Origin: Methylocystis heyeri
GTDB lineage: Bacteria; Pseudomonadota; Alphaproteobacteria; Rhizobiales; Beijerinckiaceae
Direction: 5' to 3'
NCBI RefSeq assembly: GCF_004802635.2
Contig: NZ_CP046052.1
Coordinates: 1,984,001 to 2,048,000, forward strand
Length of the DNA: 64,000 nt
The position numbers and the translations under genes were made by a program. Shown here one piece after another: positions 42,001 to 48,870 of this stretch. Position 1 is the stretch's first letter. Each line of letters opens with the position of its first letter. The notes under the pieces are model-generated. The model was not told where the DNA came from. It searched no databases and worked only from the letters and a program-made list of their open reading frames with translations.

Positions 42001-42408
42001 GCTCGGCGCTCCGATAATCCCGATCCTTTTCGCGCCGAGTTAGGCGCCATCGGCCAATGGACGTTCCGCAATCGCATCGATGATCATTGGCTCGCCAATC
42101 AGCTATTCGAGATGTTGCACGCCGGCTTTGTGCCCACCGATGCCTTCAGCGTCGTGGACTGGCTCGCGGAGATCGTGCCGCGAGATGTCGACCGCGCGGT
42201 TAAGATTTTGTCCGCTTTGCTCAGGAATCCGCGCATCGATCAGTGGGCCTACATGACCCAACAAGTACCCATCCGCACCATCCTCGCCGAGGGCCTTGCG
42301 CACGGCACGCAGGAGACCATCAGCAGAGTGCACGAGTTGATCGGCTTCCTATCGTCCGTAAACGAGACCAGCTATATGGATCTTATCCAACCACCCACCG
42401 ATGAATGA
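39004..42408 (+). CDS. Very large all-helical protein of unknown function
   Basis: A 1134-residue soluble protein, with GAGG 7-10 bases before the ATG. The sequence is helical nearly throughout with HEAT-like stretches: SSDAVTRRAVAEALRKVGSS, QYDGLEILATLPPEDS, YLTNNSLIQAGWC, EWASVKTAELLAAGLR-type repeats. There are no visible ATPase, nuclease or transmembrane motifs and no signal peptide. Its base composition is a little less GC-rich than that of the neighbours. No family recognised. Large helical-repeat proteins next to HEPN genes occur in defence loci, which is only a contextual hint. Confidence 0.7.
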   Translation: MDKSLNAFDLSPEQGQTASLLQRLFGSAIANRYVDFCRLAAGAFALNVSRPMAAHALRELESMLRRALEVPMEARALETVEDVKKIAEARKQLRALGFEAPIIDRAARELKPRLNHRQQIQQIVSRLGRAPDGDIANLWTSLTENFGVAHQRSFHRSLQVDDDFREKYQRPFDTVIRGIAFALQGRYVVLMRRVEELATMSDREQAAKLFASEIPGALSLQRHFFDKLQTGDWLPHLAKQGLFGEPLAGPDEGASGGMRFRQWPAGNYLLRMAKSSDAVTRRAVAEALRKVGSSKHPDVQYDGLEILATLPPEDSAPLADLAVSWLSPGTRNWPMQKPEALINQLAQGGHREAALKVASALLQIWEQNGHLVTHYAHHMYEYHLPSLVSPLTACGGEDALRLFADLLHKAARITGRIDSSHYSMRPIGDDEMARHDVYEALITAVRRSAEMLIQEDAVRTRRAVELLAGYEPKIFVRLYLHVLASNPAGAPDLATAYLTNNSLIQAGWCRDEYSGLALAWFPSLAAEDQAKVLGVIDALPDKYLEAWKARFEEDTKKVPVADDERKFRAATFQDLVWKWRAALPVERQQALDRIVQELGDPDARKEQLFAQLESPLHGTDFLSRPIPEIAKFLQTWTPQVEGSSQTVTALAQELLIATFNNPEAYAAEAVQFVGLKPVYVRHMLEGLAMAANNRRRFGWGGVLRLIAAAIERHDEPIDPTTLFDGDDRDWGWASVKTAELLAAGLRQGAEGIAFEHATQVRSIVEKLIRIAPNEPEIEDFEERYRRDPFFAAQATLRGLAVELCILMMFWLSKDRSSPLGAEPGNALSNSPNVRDFFVGQLADRKASGRIPRAVMGRYLFYLFYFGEDWLRAHLGSLFPQENEALRGAAWHGHLAHDQQPILDLVPELRLCLTEEIARLADTGDQLDREFRRERFADYMMVLYLWGGLPDDLLESFWEQASSAVRQHCMWYLGTQLDAPSMPDAMRTRGFAYWERRLDAARRSDNPDPFRAELGAIGQWTFRNRIDDHWLANQLFEMLHAGFVPTDAFSVVDWLAEIVPRDVDRAVKILSALLRNPRIDQWAYMTQQVPIRTILAEGLAHGTQETISRVHELIGFLSSVNETSYMDLIQPPTDE

Positions 42409-42560
42409 GGCCGCGGCCTGCCTCTTTGGCTCAGAGGCAAGGCAGCGTCGCGGAAGGTCCGCCTTTGGCGCATTGGCGAAATTCGAACTGACCCACTACC
42501 GGGCCTCCTAACACCGATTCAATCCGAACCGGTAATTCTCCAAGAGGCGTTGTGGCCCAC

Positions 42561-42645
42561 CCTTCGAGACGCCCGCTGCGCGGGTCTCAGGGTGAGGGAC
42601 CTGGTTTTTTCGACACGGCCGCGCGGGCAATTTTCCGCGCGGCCG
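42561..42645. repeat. Intergenic palindromic elements downstream of the antiporter gene
   Basis: CCCTTCGAGACGCCCGCT starts an element seen again near 58938, typical of dispersed Rhizobiales repeats. Next to it CGGCCGCGCGG and CCGCGCGGCCG (about 42616-42645) form an 11-bp stem with an 8-base loop. No T run follows on either strand. Confidence 0.6.
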
Positions 42646-42656
42646 CCGTCGAAAAC

Positions 42657-43883
42657 TTAAGAACGCACTTCGGTGTCTTCCAGCGCTTCCACCACCTCGG
42701 CCTCATGCACGGGCGTATGCAATTCGGTCTCGTCCTTGGGCAGCAGATGCCGCGGGAGATAGAATCTGTTGGCGATCAGGGTCGGAATCACCGCCGTGCC
42801 GATGATGGCCGCGACCAACGCGGAATATTGGCCTTCGTCGATGATCTTGTTGGACAGGCCGAACAGCGCCGAAATGGTGCCGAAGGTGAGGCCCGAGGCC
42901 ATCAGCAGGGTCGTGTACATGGCGTCCTTGTGAGGAGCCTTGAAAGCGCGCGCGACCGGATAGACGCTGACCACCTTGGTCGCCATTTCCACCGCGACCA
43001 AAGCGATGACCCCGAAAGGCGCCATGATCACCGTCGGGATCGAGACGAAATATCCCGCGCGGATAAAATAGAAAGGCGTCAGCAGGCCCATGGTGATCGC
43101 GCGCAGGCGCTTGACCAGCGCAGCGTCGCGCCCGACGCTCCCCGCCAGCGCCATGCCGACCAGATAGGCGGGCAGAACCGCTTCGCTTCCGGCCCAGACC
43201 GCCAGCGAGCCCAGCGCCATGAGGCAGAAGAACAGGAACTTGGCCTCGAACTCGGAAGGCTTGCCGCCGAACATCGCATAGGCGCGAGGCGTGATCCTCG
43301 GCAGGCCGACGAAGGCGCCCGCCAGCACGGCGGCGAAGAGAAGTGTCTTCCAGGTGAAGGGCGCAAAGACGAGGCCGAGCGTCACCACCGTGCCGAGGTC
43401 GGTGATGAAACAGGCGGCGAGAATGGTTTTTCCATATTCGACGCGGTTGAAGCCGAACTCCATCATCACCGTATAGACGACGGCGACCGAAGTGGCCGCA
43501 AGGGCGATGCCCGCCAACAGCGCGGGCGAGTTCTCCCAGCCGAGAAGATAATGCGCCGTGGCCCAGCAGCCGACCGACGGAAGCACGAAAGCTGCGACGC
43601 CGATAGCGGCGGATTCCTTCCATTTCAGCCGGAAGACGTCGGGGTCGAGCTCGGCGCCGGCGAGGAAGGTGAGCATGATCGCGCCTATGCCCGCCAGGGT
43701 CTTCACCCAGTAATCCTGAACGGAGAAGGCGGAATAGGCTCCGAAGGCGGCGAGGATCGACCCCACGACCATGCCGACGAGAATTTCGACGAGCGCCGAA
43801 GAAAGACGATATCTATGAGCGATGATGCTGGCCACGAGGGCCAGCCCGAACACCAGCGCAACCTGCGCCCAAATCCCGGCCAT
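42657..43883 (-). CDS. CPA2-family cation:proton antiporter (Kef/NapA-like)
   Basis: This 408-residue membrane protein has about 12 helices with CPA2 motifs: SALVEILVGMVVGSI, MLTFLAGAELDPDVFR, ATSVAVVYTVMMEFG, ACFITDLGTVVTLGLVF (helix with conserved Asp for ion exchange) and TPFYFIRAGYFVSIP. It likely exchanges Na+ or K+ for protons. It lacks TrkA-N/TrkA-C domains. The acidic tail (HTPVHEAEVVEALEDTEVRS) is hydrophilic. No regulatory partner lies nearby. Confidence 0.88.
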   Translation of the reverse strand: MAGIWAQVALVFGLALVASIIAHRYRLSSALVEILVGMVVGSILAAFGAYSAFSVQDYWVKTLAGIGAIMLTFLAGAELDPDVFRLKWKESAAIGVAAFVLPSVGCWATAHYLLGWENSPALLAGIALAATSVAVVYTVMMEFGFNRVEYGKTILAACFITDLGTVVTLGLVFAPFTWKTLLFAAVLAGAFVGLPRITPRAYAMFGGKPSEFEAKFLFFCLMALGSLAVWAGSEAVLPAYLVGMALAGSVGRDAALVKRLRAITMGLLTPFYFIRAGYFVSIPTVIMAPFGVIALVAVEMATKVVSVYPVARAFKAPHKDAMYTTLLMASGLTFGTISALFGLSNKIIDEGQYSALVAAIIGTAVIPTLIANRFYLPRHLLPKDETELHTPVHEAEVVEALEDTEVRS

Positions 43884-44210
43884 GTTGGTTTTCTCCCTAT
43901 TTGTTCAGCGGACGTCGCTATTTATTGAAAAGGATGAGCGCCGATCGCCCTCGGCGAAGAGACGCGCGCAAGGGCCGGCGCGATCGGAAGCGAAGCCTCC
44001 GCGCCGACGGCGCTCTCGCGCCTTCTTTGAAGGCGCGTCGAAGACGATTGAGTTTTTGGGGCGCTGGTTTCGAGGCACAAAAACGGACTCCTGGCGCGAG
44101 AATCAACCAGGAGTCATCAGCCCCGAGGGCGGTTAAAGGCGAACTCCATCGCCTTGCACCCATCTAAGCTCAAGTCGCGTCTTTTTGTCAATTTTTTGAT
44201 GGAGCGATGA
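43884..44210. other. Intergenic region with hairpins
   Basis: This GC-rich gap contains a perfect 9-bp hairpin with a 3-base loop (CGCGCCTTC, 44017-44025, with 44029-44037) and the terminator at 44080-44114. The part nearest 43884 must hold the antiporter promoter. No gene is visible. Confidence 0.55.
44080..44114 (-). terminator. Rho-independent terminator of the secreted glycosidase-like gene
   Basis: On the minus strand ACTCCTGG and CCAGGAGT pair perfectly over a 12-base loop and are followed by CCG and five T. It lies about 100 bases after the stop at 44211. Confidence 0.72.
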
Positions 44211-46574
44211 CTATTCGGTCGGCGATGAGGAGACCTGCACGGCCGCCCCGGCGCTCGTCGTGACCAGTTGAAGCTCCGCCTCCGTCCACACCGCTGTCCC
44301 CGTGAATGTCGGCGCCCCAGTGCTGTCCAGCGGCGCCGGCGCGAAGGCAGGGTTGGCATAATTCGCCCTGGGCCGGGTGTAACGCACCTGCCATTGCTGA
44401 TTTGCCCCGGCCTTTTGCAGGCCGGCAAGCGTCATTTTGGGCCCTGCCTGATCCGCTTTCGTAGCAATGTCGATGTAAGTGCGGCTTACGAGGACATTGC
44501 GGGAGCTCGCCAAGGGGGCGCCGTCGTTGCTGGCCAGAATGACCGTGGCGAATTTATTCGTATTGGTCGTCGGGAAGCGCAAGACCTTGAGTCCGGCCGG
44601 CGCATTCCTGTCGAAATTGCCGCTGAAGGCTTCGGCTTGGGGCGACGAAACGGTCAGTTGCTGGCGCGCGACATCCTTGATGATCTGCCCGGTGTCCGAG
44701 ACCAGAGGATTGGTCGGCAAAGTCGTCATATACTTTGCGCTCGCCTGGGTCCCGGGCACGGTTCCATAGGCTTTGCGGATGGCGGAGATATCCGCCCAGC
44801 CCGGCTTGGGCAGATATTTCGCCTTGGGCGGCCATTGCCCGGCGTCGTTGGTCCCGTCGGGCGAGTAAGGCGCGTCGACATAGATCGTGATCGGCGATGT
44901 GGACGGGGCGATCATGCCGTTGCGGAAGATCAGGCCGGCGGTCCGCATATGATCGAGCTTTTGCCCGTCCTGCCACAACCAGCCGAGATAATTGTTGTAA
45001 TTGTCCGAGGCGGAATCGGGGTCCCGGGTGAGCGGAAACTCCTCGGCTTCCTTCACGCCCCAGCCATCCGCGCCCATGCCCAGGACGACATTGCTGTCGT
45101 CGATATAGAGGTTTCCGCCCTGGGTCGCCGAATACCAGGCGAAAGACGACCAATTGTGCAGGCTGCCATATGCGGCGGTGGCCACCATCATCATGCTGCG
45201 ATGCATGGTGTCATTGGCCGTGTTGGCAGGGTCGTACCAGTCGAGCATATTGACTTCGCCGATCATCTGCGGCCGATCGACGAAAGCCTTTTGCGACGAA
45301 ACCTCATATACGAAGTCGTTCAACACCCCTTCCGAAACGCCTTCGGAAGCATATCTGTGGCGTTGGCTGTCGGACCGCGTGAATCCTTCGACCACGAACG
45401 GGTCCATATAGGTGTGGTTGTCGCTATGCGACGACAGGTCGTGATCGAGCCTGGCGTCATCCTCGCTGCGCCACAGATTGGAAAAGCTCAGATTGATCGC
45501 ATAACCGAGCGAAGCGATCTTCTGTTTCATTCGTTGGATGAATTTCTGATCGAGGCCGGTCAGAAAGGCGATAGCCTGCTGCTGTCGCGTGCTGGATCCG
45601 TTGACTGCCTGATACAAGTTGGTTCTGCTCTGCCCGCTGAACGCGTACCATGCCGACTGGATTTCGTTGTTGAAATAGATGATGGCGCCGAGGCTGGGCG
45701 GGAACGGGACGACCCCGCCGTCCGAATTGACGAGCCCGTCGAAATGATGTGCGTTTGCAAAAAGATAATAGGATGAAGACTCGTTGACGACCTCCATCGT
45801 CGCGACTTGCGTATTCTGGCCGTAGGCCAATGCGGAATAGGGGTTGACGTGCGTCAGCAGCGTTCCGACGAACTCCTCGTAGAGACGCGCGCTGCGCTCG
45901 TCGATGGCCGGCAGGAATTTCCATTTGTCGAACGTATTTTGCCAATAGCCGTTGCCATAGGTGGAGCCTGTGCCGGCATAGCCGCCGGTATCAATGTTGA
46001 ACAGGTAATTGCCCCAATTGTTCATCGCAGAAATGGCGTTGCGCCAATTGGCGTCATCGGAGGAGTTGACGCTGTAGATCGCCTGATCGGCGGGCGTGAA
46101 GGTTCTGCCGAACTCAATGCTCATCATCAGGTAAATGCCGTTGCGCTGCAGTTCGGCGTTTAGAAAATCGAACCGATCCCATGCTCTCGCGTCGGCGCCG
46201 GATGGATAGGCGCGGCTCGTGCCCTGGGGAAATCCATTGCTGTCGTAACCATACGTCGCGAGAGATTCGATCGGCGTCTTACCGCCCTGAGTATTCAAAT
46301 AATTGTTGTTGTCTTCAGACATCAGCATCTTGTGCCAGCGCACCAGATTGACGCCGCGCGCCGCAAGATTCTTAGCGAAGGCGGCGGCAGTGGCGTGATC
46401 GGGGTAGAATTCGACCAGATCCACACCCCAGAAACGCACCTGCTTCCCGCTTGGATCGATAAAGTTCTGGTTCTGGATCGTCAGCTTTGGCAAAGACGCC
46501 GGCGTCTGCGCGACCGAGACCCCAGATATAAAACTGAAAGCAAATGAAAAAACAATTCGCGACATGTTTTGCAT
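44211..46574 (-). CDS. Secreted GH clan A-like TIM-barrel protein (cellulase-like)
   Basis: This 787-residue protein has a signal peptide (RIVFSFAFSFISGVSVAQ). After a short N-terminal part (LTIQNQNFIDPSGKQVRFWGVDLVEF) comes a TIM barrel typical of clan A glycosidases: LAARGVNLVRWHKM, the putative acid in TMEVVNESSSYY (Asn-Glu) and a possible nucleophile in QMIGEVNMLDW. A beta-rich C-terminal part (about 580-787) follows. Substrate unknown. Start 46574 has GGAGAAG at a good distance; the 20-codon upstream extension has none. It stands alone, next to an AT-rich upstream region. Confidence 0.8.
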   Translation of the reverse strand: MQNMSRIVFSFAFSFISGVSVAQTPASLPKLTIQNQNFIDPSGKQVRFWGVDLVEFYPDHATAAAFAKNLAARGVNLVRWHKMLMSEDNNNYLNTQGGKTPIESLATYGYDSNGFPQGTSRAYPSGADARAWDRFDFLNAELQRNGIYLMMSIEFGRTFTPADQAIYSVNSSDDANWRNAISAMNNWGNYLFNIDTGGYAGTGSTYGNGYWQNTFDKWKFLPAIDERSARLYEEFVGTLLTHVNPYSALAYGQNTQVATMEVVNESSSYYLFANAHHFDGLVNSDGGVVPFPPSLGAIIYFNNEIQSAWYAFSGQSRTNLYQAVNGSSTRQQQAIAFLTGLDQKFIQRMKQKIASLGYAINLSFSNLWRSEDDARLDHDLSSHSDNHTYMDPFVVEGFTRSDSQRHRYASEGVSEGVLNDFVYEVSSQKAFVDRPQMIGEVNMLDWYDPANTANDTMHRSMMMVATAAYGSLHNWSSFAWYSATQGGNLYIDDSNVVLGMGADGWGVKEAEEFPLTRDPDSASDNYNNYLGWLWQDGQKLDHMRTAGLIFRNGMIAPSTSPITIYVDAPYSPDGTNDAGQWPPKAKYLPKPGWADISAIRKAYGTVPGTQASAKYMTTLPTNPLVSDTGQIIKDVARQQLTVSSPQAEAFSGNFDRNAPAGLKVLRFPTTNTNKFATVILASNDGAPLASSRNVLVSRTYIDIATKADQAGPKMTLAGLQKAGANQQWQVRYTRPRANYANPAFAPAPLDSTGAPTFTGTAVWTEAELQLVTTSAGAAVQVSSSPTE

Positions 46575-46907
46575 GATTACTTCTCCGCGTGCGTATGATG
46601 CTGCGCGTAATGTAAATGCTACAACATTACTCAAGACGTTAGACTATCAATTCGGGTTGTCAATTGGTCATTTTGGCTCATGTTTTCTACAATTGTATAA
46701 TTATTATATTTATTCAAATAGATTTCGATATTACAGAGCTATATCATGCTAATTTTAAACAAGCTGCAATTGCGGCAGACGCCTTTAAAGCTAAAACCGA
46801 CCCGTCCTCGCTCGTGCAACCGCCTCTGCGCCGGACGCGAGACCTTACGCGACGGCCAAACCGGGCTTTGTTTCAGGGCGGGGACATCGGTTCGCAGCGC
46901 GGCGCAT
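46575..46907. other. AT-rich promoter region of the secreted glycosidase-like gene
   Basis: Bases about 46600-46760 are unusually AT-rich for this genome and hold a TTGACA on the minus strand (46663-46658), likely promoter and upstream element of the gene ending at 44211. The rest (46780-46907) is GC-rich with no visible gene. Confidence 0.45.
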
Positions 46908-47828
46908 TCACCGCCGGGACGACGCCTTGGCGGCAGGCCGGTTTTGCGGAGGCCGGGGAGGCGCGGATGACGCCTGAGCCGCGGGCGCGGCGGCGTCTGC
47001 GGGCGTTGCGAGCGGGGACGCAAATTCGACGGGGCCGATCTGATCGAGAGCGAGGCGCAACGGCGCATCGGAAATCCGTATCAGCCCTTCGCCCTCCGAT
47101 TCGAGATCCAGCGTGATCTCTATCGCGGTCGCCATCGCGAAAGCGAGAACGACAATGGTTGCGGATGCAACCCGGTTTCGCGGGCCGGAAAATCCGTAGC
47201 TCAGGAATACGACCGAAAGCCAGAACACCATCGTCGCCACGAAAAGCCACTGCACGCCGCCGGCGTCGCCCGAATATCTCAGCCACCGGAACGAGGCGAG
47301 CTCGTTGGAAAGGGCAAGCGCGGAAGAACGCAACCAGGTTTCGCGGTCGGTTGCGGGATGCAGATCGAGAAGAGAGACCTGAAGCCGGTTTATGCCCATG
47401 CCTTTGCGGGCGTCGTTGGGCTTGAATCCCTCCGCAGCGGCGTGATCGATCCTTTCAATGCCTCTGGCGACGAGGTAGCGCAGCAGTTCCCGGCTCTCTT
47501 TCGCCGGCGGACCGTATTTGGCCAGCATGGCGTCGAGCGCCATTATTTTTCCCGCGCTGTTCTCGAGTTCGTTGGCTCTTTTCTCGAAGCTCGAATTGGC
47601 CGAGGCGATGATGAGGCCCAGCGTCAAGGTGGAGAGAGCGACCAGCATCTCCCTCGCCTCCTCGATCAGCTCGCGGTTTCGGCCGGCGATCGCGCTTTGA
47701 GGCAGAAGGCGCGCGATTATGAAGCCGGCGAGCGCGGCTCCGATGAAACACAGTAAGGCGACAAGGCCGGTTGCGACGGGATTCACGGGAAGCGCCTTCG
47801 AGGTGTAACGGATATCGGCGGGCTGCAT
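46908..47828 (-). CDS. DUF4239-like membrane protein
   Basis: A 306-residue protein has two N-terminal helices (GLVALLCFIGAALAGFIIARLLP; MLVALSTLTLGLIIASA), a soluble middle section, two more helices (WLFVATMVFWLSVVFLSYG; ASATIVVLAFAMATAIEITLDLE) and a Pro/Ala-rich tail. This is the bestrophin-like DUF4239 plan of unknown function. The tail (SSAPPRPPQNRPAAKASSRR) looks disordered. Confidence 0.72.
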   Translation of the reverse strand: MQPADIRYTSKALPVNPVATGLVALLCFIGAALAGFIIARLLPQSAIAGRNRELIEEAREMLVALSTLTLGLIIASANSSFEKRANELENSAGKIMALDAMLAKYGPPAKESRELLRYLVARGIERIDHAAAEGFKPNDARKGMGINRLQVSLLDLHPATDRETWLRSSALALSNELASFRWLRYSGDAGGVQWLFVATMVFWLSVVFLSYGFSGPRNRVASATIVVLAFAMATAIEITLDLESEGEGLIRISDAPLRLALDQIGPVEFASPLATPADAAAPAAQASSAPPRPPQNRPAAKASSRR

Positions 47829-47920
47829 CGGATTTGCCGGCCGCCTCGATCACGAGTCCGGGCGAAACCTTAAAGCCGCGTAAACCCGTTTCGGAAAGCC
47901 GCGCCGCAGCCCCTCGAGAC

Positions 47921-48361
47921 TCATCCTCGCGGCGGATGGGAGAAGACGATCCCCTTGATTTCCTCGATGCGCGCGGGCGATACGCCCTCGACCCTGCGGC
48001 TCTCGCCCGATTTTAGGACGATCCGCAGAACGTGGCCGGACTCGCTGTCGTAATCGGGAGCCAAACCGTCGATTTCAGCGAAAGGAAGCGTTTCCCGGCG
48101 TTCGAAGCGGCCGAAGAGCGCATCGAAAACGAAGCGTCGGCGGAAAACGAATTCGCGCGCGCCGGCGTCGATTTCGACGAAGCGCGCAGGCATCAGCAAA
48201 AAGAAAAGCAATACGAGACCGAAAAGCCAGACATGTTTGTCGCCGGCCCTGTCATAGAAGGCGAAGGCGATCCCGAGCGCAATGGCCAACGCCAGAAAGG
48301 TCATCCAGAAATTCGGCCGCGACACCGTCATTGCGTCGGACTGCTTTCCTGAATCGGTCAT
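47921..48361 (-). CDS. Small membrane protein with PH-like domain
   Basis: A 146-residue protein with two adjacent transmembrane helices (FLALAIALGIAFAFYD; VWLFGLVLLFFLLMPA) and a short beta-rich cytoplasmic part (FVEIDAGAREFVFRRRF, FAEIDGLAPDYDSESGHVLRIVLKSGE), reminiscent of bacterial PH-like domains. No name assigned. Start 48361 gives a short hydrophilic N-terminus; M11 is an alternative. Confidence 0.55.
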   Translation of the reverse strand: MTDSGKQSDAMTVSRPNFWMTFLALAIALGIAFAFYDRAGDKHVWLFGLVLLFFLLMPARFVEIDAGAREFVFRRRFVFDALFGRFERRETLPFAEIDGLAPDYDSESGHVLRIVLKSGESRRVEGVSPARIEEIKGIVFSHPPRG

Positions 48362-48507
48362 CTCGCGCCCCTGCGACGAAGAAATCGAAGGGGGTCAGCA
48401 TAACGCGCCGGGTCCCGAATGGAAGCGGCGAAGGGAGATTGAACCCTGCCGGGGTCGGCGAGGCAAACGCCGGGCGCCGCCCCCGCGTCTGCAGTCCGGG
48501 CGTGCCG

Positions 48508-48735
48508 CTACTGGCAATTCTCCCGGTACCAGCGGCAATTGCCCTCGCCTTCTTCGCCGAGCTCATGCTTGTGCATGCAGGCTTTTCTCAGCTCCTCGCA
48601 ACGCGCCGATCCATATGCGCCTTCTTCTGGATCAGTTCTGTCGCGGCGCGGCGGCTCCACGACCACCTGCGCAAAGGCCAGGGCCGGCGCCGCCACGCAG
48701 GCCGCGAGGGCGAACGCCAGGACATGTTTACGCAT
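48508..48735 (-). CDS. Small secreted cysteine-containing protein
   Basis: A 75-residue protein with a signal peptide (FALAACVAAPALAFAQ). The mature part carries four cysteines (ARCEELRKAC, GNCRWYRENC) that can form two disulfides, with charged helical spacing. AGGAGA lies before the start at 48735. No family recognised. Confidence 0.65.
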   Translation of the reverse strand: MRKHVLAFALAACVAAPALAFAQVVVEPPRRDRTDPEEGAYGSARCEELRKACMHKHELGEEGEGNCRWYRENCQ

Positions 48736-48870
48736 CGGCTTTCTCCTGCAATCCCAGCCGCAGGAGATAACCAGCCTTGCTCGGTAATGTTCCATGCCGT
48801 TTTTATGTTCCGGCAGACCGGCTTCGAACCGGCGAGGAAAGGATCCGCCGGTCCGCCTGGAACCCCGCCG

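Noticed and set aside
44268-45776. 502-codon open frame antisense to the glycosidase-like gene
   Set aside because: Arg/Gly-rich shadow; the minus-strand gene has signal peptide and domain structure.
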